NCBI GenBank assembly: GCA_947168855.1 | Contig: CAMVNO010000002.1 | Coordinates: 338,679 to 402,678, forward strand | Reading direction: 5' to 3' | Origin: an uncultured Clostridia bacterium | Lineage (GTDB): Bacteria; Bacillota; Clostridia; Christensenellales; CAG-138 | DNA: 64,000 bases | In this document: piece by piece, positions 11,610-18,728 of the stretch | How positions within the stretch are numbered: position 1 is the stretch's first letter | Layout: every line of letters begins with the position of its first letter | Made by a program: the position numbers and the translations under genes | Notes under the pieces: model-generated | Databases searched by the model: none | Seen by the model: only the letters and a program-made list of their open reading frames with translations | What the model was told of the DNA's origin: nothing

Positions 11610-12866
11610 ATGAAAACGAAGCTCGGGGAACGGAATCGGATCCTTTCGAAGCGCCTTGCGTGGATCCTGTCGGGGATCGTGCTGGGCGTGTCGCTGGCGG
11701 TCGCCGTCGTTTCCGCGGTGCGCGGGCACAGGACCGTTATCGACCTGGAGGACTACGTGAACGTCGGCACGGACGCGGGCGGCAATCCCGCAGTGCTGCT
11801 GGACGTCGACGCGATCCTGAACGATCTGCGTCTTCCGAACCCGAACCGGCCGGGCGTGAACGCGTCCGATTACCCGGAGGTCTATGCGCTCTGCACGGCA
11901 AAGATGCATCTGGTGCCGATTGACGCCGATCATATGCGGGTGACGATCGAGGCGGACACGGAGACGCTTGCGCGCTGCGGCATATTCTTCCGCTCGACGA
12001 CGTGGGAACAGCAGGTCAGGGGCTTTGTGGCGGGCGCAACGCCGACGCCGGTGCCGGTGAATCCCGGGGAAGCGCGAACGCCGGATCCGACGACACGGGC
12101 GGAAGCGCCGGACGGGTACCTTGATTCGCTTCTGGATGCGAACGGAAACGGGCTGAATCTGCGCGCGGTCTGCGAAGCGGTGCAAAGTGAACGGGATTTG
12201 TTGTGTAAGGAACTGTTCGGAAACAATTATGACACAACTAAGACACAAGTCGCGTTTATAGTATATACAGACGGACGGCATCACAATCTGTACCGCGCAA
12301 GCTACACCGCGACCTACCGACCGGAAAACGGCTCGGAGCCGTATTCGATCTGGTTCACGGTTGACGTATACGATCTCCATCGCACAGAGGGCAGGATCGG
12401 ATACGGAAGCATCGACGTCTCCCTTTGCGAAAGCGAGGAGGAGAGCAAGCGCCTGCCGCGCGGCGGGGACGTCACCAAGCTGTGGGGCGGCGGCGTGCAT
12501 GTCAAGGGAAAGGACGGATTTGACCTCAACGGGTTCATCCGGTTTCCGGACCGGCCGACCAGTTATCGCATGGCAAACGGCATCTACTGGTCCCCGACCT
12601 ACGATTCTTTGGACGAGGACATGATCTGGAGCCTGACCGCGGTCGACGGGCACTCGCTTGCAAATCTTCTGCGCTATGCGCGAAAGGAGATCTACGCGCG
12701 TTACTATGTGCCGTTCGACCCGAAAACGGAACGGGAATTCGACGAGCATTACCGCGCGTACGGCTGGTTTGAACCGCGTGTGCCGGACCTGATGGGGCGC
12801 ATGACGGAAACGGAGCGGAGCAACATCCGGCTGCTTCGGGAGATACAATCTTTGATCGAGAAATAA
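11610..12866 (+). CDS. Membrane-anchored YARHG-domain protein (first of two paralogues)
   Basis: A 418-residue protein with an N-terminal anchor at about residues 17-39 and a large extracellular part. The C-terminal 70 residues fit the YARHG domain (LLRYARKEIYARYY, then EFDEHYRAYGWFEP), an extracellular module thought to bind peptidoglycan-related or other envelope ligands. The region after the anchor (IDLEDYVNV, PNRPGVNASDYPEVYAL) parallels the second paralogue at 13530 (IDVSEYVTV, ERYPEIAAL). A Pro/Thr-rich linker lies near residue 145. The start sits 7 nt after a -10 box. A 10-nt gap and GGAG link it to the next gene. The exact function is unknown. Confidence 0.8.
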   Translation: MKTKLGERNRILSKRLAWILSGIVLGVSLAVAVVSAVRGHRTVIDLEDYVNVGTDAGGNPAVLLDVDAILNDLRLPNPNRPGVNASDYPEVYALCTAKMHLVPIDADHMRVTIEADTETLARCGIFFRSTTWEQQVRGFVAGATPTPVPVNPGEARTPDPTTRAEAPDGYLDSLLDANGNGLNLRAVCEAVQSERDLLCKELFGNNYDTTKTQVAFIVYTDGRHHNLYRASYTATYRPENGSEPYSIWFTVDVYDLHRTEGRIGYGSIDVSLCESEEESKRLPRGGDVTKLWGGGVHVKGKDGFDLNGFIRFPDRPTSYRMANGIYWSPTYDSLDEDMIWSLTAVDGHSLANLLRYARKEIYARYYVPFDPKTEREFDEHYRAYGWFEPRVPDLMGRMTETERSNIRLLREIQSLIEK

Positions 12867-12876
12867 GGAGAATCGT

Positions 12877-13515
12877 ATGAAAACCATTCGAACCATTCTT
12901 GCAACCTTCGGCGTTACGTCCGTGCTGTACGGTGTATTTGCGCTGATCGCCATGCGGCTGAACCCCGCGTTTACCGGGCGGTCGATCTATCAGCTCTTCC
13001 GCGACACGGGCTTTGTGGCGCTGGTGATCGGGATCGGCTGCGTCCTTTCGTTCGTCATTATGACGATCGCGATCGTCTCGTTCCGCGACGACGGCGCGCA
13101 CAAAAAACGTGAGTTTACGGAGGACGATGAGTTCGACGATTTCCTGGAGGAGGAGACCGTTCCGGAGGAACGCGCCGACGAGGCGGATGAGAGCTGGTCG
13201 CCGGAGATCAAGCGCAAGCAGCGCAGAGCGTTAAGGCATGCGGACGAGGAGCCCACGCCGGATTTGTTCGCGGACGACGACAGCGAGCCGGAGGAGACCA
13301 TTCCGGTACGCGGCGATTTCCGGCCGCGGCAGGAGGAAGCGCGCAGTTTTGCGGAGCAGTCCGCCTTCCGGAAACCGGAGCCCGAACCGCAGGAGACGGT
13401 TTCCGAAGCGCCGGAGGAGGCGCCTCAGAAGCCTGCGACCAAGCGCTGCATTTACTGCGGCGAGACGATTGAGGCAGATTCCGCATTCTGCATTTTCTGC
13501 GGCAAGCGGGTGTAA
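12877..13515 (+). CDS. Small membrane protein with acidic linker and C-terminal zinc ribbon
   Basis: A 212-residue protein with two transmembrane segments (about residues 5-25 and 45-66), a long charged and disordered region rich in Glu, Asp and Arg, and a C-terminal zinc ribbon (CIYCGETIEADSAFCIFCGK, two CxxC knuckles). Both termini would face the cytoplasm with this topology. It lies between the two YARHG genes, with AGGAGA before its start and 14 nt to the next gene, so it belongs to the same operon. It may be an adaptor for the membrane assembly; this is inference. Confidence 0.75.
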   Translation: MKTIRTILATFGVTSVLYGVFALIAMRLNPAFTGRSIYQLFRDTGFVALVIGIGCVLSFVIMTIAIVSFRDDGAHKKREFTEDDEFDDFLEEETVPEERADEADESWSPEIKRKQRRALRHADEEPTPDLFADDDSEPEETIPVRGDFRPRQEEARSFAEQSAFRKPEPEPQETVSEAPEEAPQKPATKRCIYCGETIEADSAFCIFCGKRV

Positions 13516-13529
13516 AGGAGGGACGGAAC

Positions 13530-15104
13530 ATGTCAAACAAATCGCTTCGAAGGCTTGTCGGCTGGGTCGGCACCGCCCTGATCCTGATCATCTGCGGCGT
13601 CGTGATCGGCGCGCACTATTTAACCGGGCGCAACCTGCAGCGCATTGACGTATCCGAATATGTTACCGTACAAACCGACGGCGCGAACGGGTATACCGCC
13701 GTGATCGACATCGACCGGATGATCACAAAGGAACGCCTGCACAATCCGACGGAGACCGAAAAAGAACGGTATCCGGAGATCGCGGCGCTTAAGGAGCTCC
13801 AGATCCGGATCACACCGCAGGGCGACGGGTATGAGCTCGAAACGGTTACGAGCGGCGAGGACCCGACCGCGCTTCTGAAACGGCACGGGATCCGGCTCGT
13901 CAACACGAAATGGTCGGTGAGCAAGGCGGAGATCGAGGCCTCTGCCGGGCAGGAACCCGCACAGCCCACGGAGCTGCATTTTCCCAACTATGTGCGCACG
14001 GGCCGCAGCGAGACGGGCGAATTTACCGCAAGCCTGGACCTTTTTGAGCTTCTTTCCGACACCGGCTTCGACGGAACCGCCGATCCGGAAACGAACATCG
14101 GCGCGCGCGCGCTGAGGAGCCTCGACGTGGTATGCCAAAAGAACGGGGACGATTACCTGCTGCAGGCGGCAAGCTCGCTTCCCACGGTGATGGAGGATCT
14201 GAAAACGGCGGGGATCCGGATCGTCGATACGCAGTGGACATGGTCCGAGGCGGAGATGGAAGCGCACATCGGAACGGTGAAGCCGTTGGATCCGCCCGAA
14301 ACGTCTGCGCCCGAAACGACCGCGCCCGAGACGAGCGCGGCGGAAACGCCTGCGCCCGAGACGCCCGCTTCCGAAGAGCCCGTACAAACGCCGGAAGCAA
14401 CGCCGGAGCGCAACGCGAACGCAATCAAATCGCTGTACGGCTTCGATCAGACCGACGTCCGCAAGGCGATCCGCGCCGCCAAGGAGCAGAAATACGGCGG
14501 CAGCCTCGATTCGAGTGAGGTCAGGTATAACTATTTCGCGGTCGGCAGCGAAAGCTCGGAACACGGCAACGTCTTCCGCCTCGTGTACAAGATCACGACG
14601 TCGGGCGGCACGGAATACCTGATCGCGGACGTATACGATCTGGAATCGGAAACGGGTTATGCGGCGAAGGATGTGCATCTGACCGTGAAAAATGACAGAA
14701 GCTCCGCAAGAAGCACCGAGGATCTCAAGGGCTACACGATCCATACGCTGAACGAGGGCAGCATGGTCTTTGCGGAGAACAAGAATAAGAGCCCGTTCGA
14801 CAAGGACGGTCTGGTCATGGCAAAGAGCATCAGCGAAGCGGTATCCTATGATGAGCTTTGGGACATTCCGGCGACCGACGAAATGACGCTTCTGCGGCTT
14901 TTGGGCTACGCGCGCAATGAAATGTTCGCCCGCGGCGGGCACAAGTTCGGCGATTCGAGCAACTATCTGAAATTCTACAAGCAGTACAAGTGGTACAAGC
15001 CGACCGGCAAGGTCACGGCGGACGAGCTTGCCAAGATTTATCCCGCAACCAAGAAGAACATCTCCACGATCAAGTACCTCGAGGACCTGATCAAAAACGG
15101 CTGA
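13530..15104 (+). CDS. Membrane-anchored YARHG-domain protein (second paralogue)
   Basis: A 524-residue protein with an N-terminal transmembrane anchor (about residues 11-31), two related extracellular units (each ending in a pattern such as RLVNTKWSVSKAEIEA or RIVDTQWTWSEAEMEA), a Thr/Pro/Glu-rich linker with APET repeats (about 255-290) and a C-terminal YARHG domain (LLGYARNEMFARGGHKF, FYKQYKWYKP). It is a larger relative of the protein encoded at 11610. GGAGG precedes the start. A strong terminator follows. Its role in the cell envelope is inferred only from the domain and anchor. Confidence 0.82.
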   Translation: MSNKSLRRLVGWVGTALILIICGVVIGAHYLTGRNLQRIDVSEYVTVQTDGANGYTAVIDIDRMITKERLHNPTETEKERYPEIAALKELQIRITPQGDGYELETVTSGEDPTALLKRHGIRLVNTKWSVSKAEIEASAGQEPAQPTELHFPNYVRTGRSETGEFTASLDLFELLSDTGFDGTADPETNIGARALRSLDVVCQKNGDDYLLQAASSLPTVMEDLKTAGIRIVDTQWTWSEAEMEAHIGTVKPLDPPETSAPETTAPETSAAETPAPETPASEEPVQTPEATPERNANAIKSLYGFDQTDVRKAIRAAKEQKYGGSLDSSEVRYNYFAVGSESSEHGNVFRLVYKITTSGGTEYLIADVYDLESETGYAAKDVHLTVKNDRSSARSTEDLKGYTIHTLNEGSMVFAENKNKSPFDKDGLVMAKSISEAVSYDELWDIPATDEMTLLRLLGYARNEMFARGGHKFGDSSNYLKFYKQYKWYKPTGKVTADELAKIYPATKKNISTIKYLEDLIKNG

Positions 15105-15115
15105 CGTATGACAGA

Positions 15116-15147
15116 AGAGACCTCCCGATTCGGAGGTCTCTTTTTTT
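15116..15147 (+). terminator. Strong terminator after the YARHG operon
   Basis: A perfect 10-bp stem (AGAGACCTCC / GGAGGTCTCT), 6-nt loop, and seven T residues. Confidence 0.92.
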
Positions 15148-15162
15148 ACCGAAAAACGGGGC

Positions 15163-15191
15163 TTTACAAAACGGATTCTTTCGGATATAAT
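15163..15191 (+). promoter_or_regulatory. Promoter of the T-box/ileS unit
   Basis: TTTACA (15163-15168), 17-nt spacer, TATAAT (15186-15191), starting directly behind the preceding terminator. Confidence 0.8.
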
Positions 15192-15197
15192 AGTCCG

Positions 15198-15545
15198 GAA
15201 ATCGTTGATCGGGACGAGTAGCGCTTCGGAAAACCCACAGCGAGCCGCGTACGGTGCAAGGCGGCGGCGGAACGGGCGTGAAGATCACCCGGGAGAGGAA
15301 CGGCGAAACCCGCAGCAAGCAGGATCGACAGTGTCTGTCATCCTGAGAAGCGAAGCGACGAAGGATCCCGAAAAGATTCTTCGGCTGCGCCTCAGAATGA
15401 CACGATCCGGCAAAACAGCGGCAGAGTAGCTCTTCCCGTATCCCCGCGTTAAGGGGCAATGAGCGGGCAGGGGGATCCCTGTCAACTGAGGTGGTACCGC
15501 GGAGACTGACTTCGTCCTTATTGAGGACGGAGCATTTTATTTTTG
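15198..15545 (+). promoter_or_regulatory. Isoleucine T-box riboswitch leader of ileS
   Basis: A transcription-attenuating leader that senses uncharged tRNA-Ile. An AGTAGCGCTT motif near the 5' end (15218-15227) is shared with the thrS leader. A probable specifier ATC lies at 15284-15286 in a GAAG-ATC context matching the thrS leader. The T-box sequence AGGTGGTACCGCGG is at 15489-15502. The terminator CGTCCT-tattg-AGGACG (15513-15529) is followed by a T-rich run. The leader is about 130 nt longer than the thrS one, and much of the excess is an inserted inverted-repeat element at 15336-15402. Confidence 0.9.
15336..15402. repeat. 67-bp imperfect inverted-repeat element inside the T-box leader
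   Basis: The left arm begins TGTCATCCTGAG and the right arm, read in reverse complement, begins TGTCATTCTGAG; the two arms match over roughly 28 bp with a short GAAGGATC/GAAGAATC inner section. It has the form of the small palindromic repeats with TGTCAT termini found between genes in many bacteria, and it sits between the specifier region and the antiterminator. Confidence 0.75.
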
Positions 15546-15554
15546 GAGGAAAGC

Positions 15555-18500
15555 ATGTACAAAAAGGTAACTACGGACATGGACTTTGTTTCCCGCGAGA
15601 AGGAAACGCTGGCATTCTGGAAGGAAAACCGCGTCTTTGAAAAGAGCGTGGAATGGCGCAAGGGCGCACCTGCCTTTACGTTCTTTGACGGTCCGCCGAC
15701 GGCGAACGGCAAGCCGCACATCGGACACGTTCTGACAAGAAGCATCAAGGACCTGATCCCGCGCTACAAGACCATGAAGGGCTACGACGTCCTCCGCAAG
15801 GCGGGCTGGGATACCCACGGGCTTCCGGTCGAGCTGGAGGTCGAAAAGTCGCTGGGTCTGGACGGCAAGGAGCAGATCGAGGCGTACGGCGTTGAGCCGT
15901 TCATCTCGGCGTGCAAGCAGTCCGTGTGGAAATACGAGTCGCAGTGGCGCGAAATGAGCGACCGCGTCGGCTTCTGGTGCGACATGGACAATCCCTACGT
16001 CACCTATAAGGACGATTATATCGAGTCCGAGTGGTGGGCACTGAAAACGATCCACGAAAAAGGTCTCCTCTATAAGGGGCACAAGATCGTTCCGTACTGC
16101 CCGCGCTGCGGCACGGCGCTGAGCTCGCACGAGGTCGCGCAGGGCTATCACGACGTCAAGGAGGTCTCCGCGATCGCGCGCTTCTATTTGAAGGACGGAA
16201 GCGGCACGGCGATCCTTGCGTGGACGACCACGCCGTGGACGCTGCCCTCGAACGTCGCGCTGTGCGTCAACGCGCACGAAACGTACTGTAAGGTCGTTTC
16301 GGAAGGCAAGACCTACATCATGGCGGAAGCGCTGGTCCCGTCCGTTCTGGGCGAAGGCGCCGAGATCGTCGGGACGTTCTCCGGCGAAAGCCTGGTCGGC
16401 ACCGAGTACGAGCCGCTCTTCGATCTGCCCGTGAACTTCCGCGGCAAGAAGGGCTATCGCGTCGTGGCGGACGATTACGTCACGCTGACCGACGGTACCG
16501 GCGTCGTCCACATTGCGCCGGCGTTCGGCGAAGACGACAACCGCGTCGGCAAGACGTGGGATCTGCCTTTTCTGCAGCTGGTCAACACCTCCGGTCATAT
16601 GTGCGGCGGCACGCCGTGGGACGGTCTGTTCGTGAAGGACGCGGACAAGCCGATCCTCGAGGCTTTGAAGGAGAGCGGCAAGCTCTTTGCGGCGCTGCCG
16701 TTTGAGCACAGCTATCCGTTCTGCTGGCGCTGCGACACGCCGTTGATCTACTACGCCCGCGAAAGCTGGTTCATCAAGATGACCGCGGTCAAGGACAAGC
16801 TGATCGCGTTCAACAAGTCGGTCAACTGGATCCCCGAGACGATCGGCGAGGGCCGCATGGGCAACTTCCTCGAGAACGTCATCGACTGGGGCATCTCCCG
16901 CGAGCGTTACTGGGGTACGCCGCTGCCCGTGTGGATGTGCGACTGCGGTCACGTGCACGTCATCGGCAGCCGGGAAGAGCTCAAAAAGATGAGCCGCAAC
17001 TGCCCGGAGAACATCGAGCTGCACAAGCCCTACATCGACCAGGTCGAGGTCATCTGCCCGGTCTGCGGCAAGATCATGAAGCGCGAGCCGGTCGTCATCG
17101 ACTGCTGGTTCGACTCCGGCTCCATGCCGTTTGCGCAGTGGCACTATCCCTTTGAAAACAAAGAGGAGTTCGAGCGCCGCTATCCGGCAGCGTTCATCTC
17201 CGAGGCGGTCGATCAGACGCGCGGCTGGTTCTATACGCTGATGGCGGTCGCCGCCTGTCTCTTTGACAAAGCGCCGTTCGAAAACTGCGTGGTCCTCGGG
17301 CTCGTGTGCGACAAGGACGGCAAGAAGATGTCCAAGCACATCGGCAACGTCATCGCGCCCGCGGACGTTCTGGACAAGCAGGGCGCGGACGCGGTCCGCT
17401 GGTATTTCTACACGGCTAGTGCGCCGTGGCTCCCGTCGCGCTTCTCCGGCGAGGCGGTCAGCGAGTATCAGCGCAAGTTCATGAGCACGATCTGGAACAC
17501 CTACGCGTTCTATGTGCTCTATGCGGACATCGACGGGTTCGACCCGACGAAGCACAGCCTGAAGCGCGAAAACCTGTCCCTGATGGATCGCTGGATCCTG
17601 TCCCGGCTGCAGACGCTCACAAAGCGCGTCGACGGCAATCTGGAGGCGTTCCGCATCACCGAGGCGGGCAGGGAGCTTATCGACTTTGCGGACGAGCTAA
17701 GTAACTGGTACGTGCGCCGCTGCCGCGACCGGTACTGGGGCGCCGAGATGACGGACGACAAGGAAGCCGCGTACATGACGCTCTATACCGTTCTCAAGAC
17801 CGTCACGCTGCTCACCGCGCCGTTCTGCCCGTTTATGACGGAGGCGATCTATCAGAACATCGTACGGAGCGTGGACGGGACCGCGCCGATCTCCGTGCAC
17901 CTGAACGACTATCCCGCCGCGGACGATTCGTTCATCGACGCGGAGCTTGAGGATGAGATGGCGAAGGTCCTGAACATCGTCACGGTCGGCAGAAGCGCCA
18001 GAAGCACTGCGGGGCAGAAGACCCGTCAGCCGCTTTCGAAGATGTACGTGCAGGGCGAAGCGCTTTCGGATCGCGCAGCCGGGATCGCAGCCGAAGAGCT
18101 GAACGTCAAGGAGATCGTGTTCATCGAGAACGCCGACGCGCTGATGAGCTACAAGGTCAAGCCGCAGCTTCGGACCCTCGGTCCGCGCTACGGGAAGCTC
18201 CTGGGCAGGATCTCCGCGTATCTCAATGAAAACGGCGACGCGATCGTGCGCGCGCATCACGCGGGCGAGAACTACACGTTCGAGATCGACGGCACGGAGG
18301 TCGTGCTCGGTCCGGACGACGTGCTGGTTTCGACGCAGCAGAAGGAAGGGCTTGTCAGCGAACAGGGCGGCGGCGTGACCGTCGTGCTCGACACGAACCT
18401 GACGCCGGAGCTCAGGGAAGAGGGACTCATGCGCGAGCTGGTCTCCAAGCTGCAGACGATGCGCAAGGAAGCGGGCTTCGAGGTTGCGGACCACATCCGC

Positions 18501-18665
18501 ATCGGGTATCGGAACGGCGGCGAAGCCGCGCGCGTACTCCTGAAGTACGCCGACAGCGTCAAGGCGGATACGCTTGCCGAGAGCGTCGAAGAGGGCGCGT
18601 TCGGCTACACGAAGGACTGGGATCTGAACGGAAACGCAATCACGCTGTCCGTCGAACGGATCTGA
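15555..18665 (+). CDS. ileS: Isoleucyl-tRNA synthetase, type 2 (eukaryote-like)
   Basis: Charges tRNA-Ile with isoleucine in the cytoplasm. The 1036 residues include the class I signatures HIGH (residue 55, PHIGHVLTR) and KMSKH (near 591), the editing domain with GWDTHGLPVELEVEK near the start of the catalytic core, a zinc knuckle (YCPRCGTALSSHEV) and a long C-terminal anticodon-binding region. Length, WDTHGLPVE and KMSKH rather than KMSKS fit the type 2 enzymes common in Clostridia, a class often insensitive to mupirocin (known of the family; not shown here). The start at 15555 has GGAGG 6 nt upstream. Expression should depend on the T-box just before it. Confidence 0.98.
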   Translation: MYKKVTTDMDFVSREKETLAFWKENRVFEKSVEWRKGAPAFTFFDGPPTANGKPHIGHVLTRSIKDLIPRYKTMKGYDVLRKAGWDTHGLPVELEVEKSLGLDGKEQIEAYGVEPFISACKQSVWKYESQWREMSDRVGFWCDMDNPYVTYKDDYIESEWWALKTIHEKGLLYKGHKIVPYCPRCGTALSSHEVAQGYHDVKEVSAIARFYLKDGSGTAILAWTTTPWTLPSNVALCVNAHETYCKVVSEGKTYIMAEALVPSVLGEGAEIVGTFSGESLVGTEYEPLFDLPVNFRGKKGYRVVADDYVTLTDGTGVVHIAPAFGEDDNRVGKTWDLPFLQLVNTSGHMCGGTPWDGLFVKDADKPILEALKESGKLFAALPFEHSYPFCWRCDTPLIYYARESWFIKMTAVKDKLIAFNKSVNWIPETIGEGRMGNFLENVIDWGISRERYWGTPLPVWMCDCGHVHVIGSREELKKMSRNCPENIELHKPYIDQVEVICPVCGKIMKREPVVIDCWFDSGSMPFAQWHYPFENKEEFERRYPAAFISEAVDQTRGWFYTLMAVAACLFDKAPFENCVVLGLVCDKDGKKMSKHIGNVIAPADVLDKQGADAVRWYFYTASAPWLPSRFSGEAVSEYQRKFMSTIWNTYAFYVLYADIDGFDPTKHSLKRENLSLMDRWILSRLQTLTKRVDGNLEAFRITEAGRELIDFADELSNWYVRRCRDRYWGAEMTDDKEAAYMTLYTVLKTVTLLTAPFCPFMTEAIYQNIVRSVDGTAPISVHLNDYPAADDSFIDAELEDEMAKVLNIVTVGRSARSTAGQKTRQPLSKMYVQGEALSDRAAGIAAEELNVKEIVFIENADALMSYKVKPQLRTLGPRYGKLLGRISAYLNENGDAIVRAHHAGENYTFEIDGTEVVLGPDDVLVSTQQKEGLVSEQGGGVTVVLDTNLTPELREEGLMRELVSKLQTMRKEAGFEVADHIRIGYRNGGEAARVLLKYADSVKADTLAESVEEGAFGYTKDWDLNGNAITLSVERI

Positions 18666-18688
18666 GCCGAAATACAGACAACAAAAAG

Positions 18689-18711
18689 CGAGCAGGCGAA
18701 ATGCCTGCTCG
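18689..18711. terminator. Bidirectional terminator between ileS and the converging operon
   Basis: A perfect 9-bp stem (CGAGCAGGC / GCCTGCTCG) with a 5-nt loop. On the minus strand it is followed by CTTTTTGTTG, a better T tract than on the plus strand (TTTGACGTTT). Confidence 0.8.
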
Positions 18712-18728
18712 TTTGACGTTTACAGAGA

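Noticed and set aside
15198..15545. A coding gene in the ileS leader (short frames on both strands)
   Set aside because: The T-box and terminator elements explain the region, and the frames cross the inverted repeat with no ribosome binding site.
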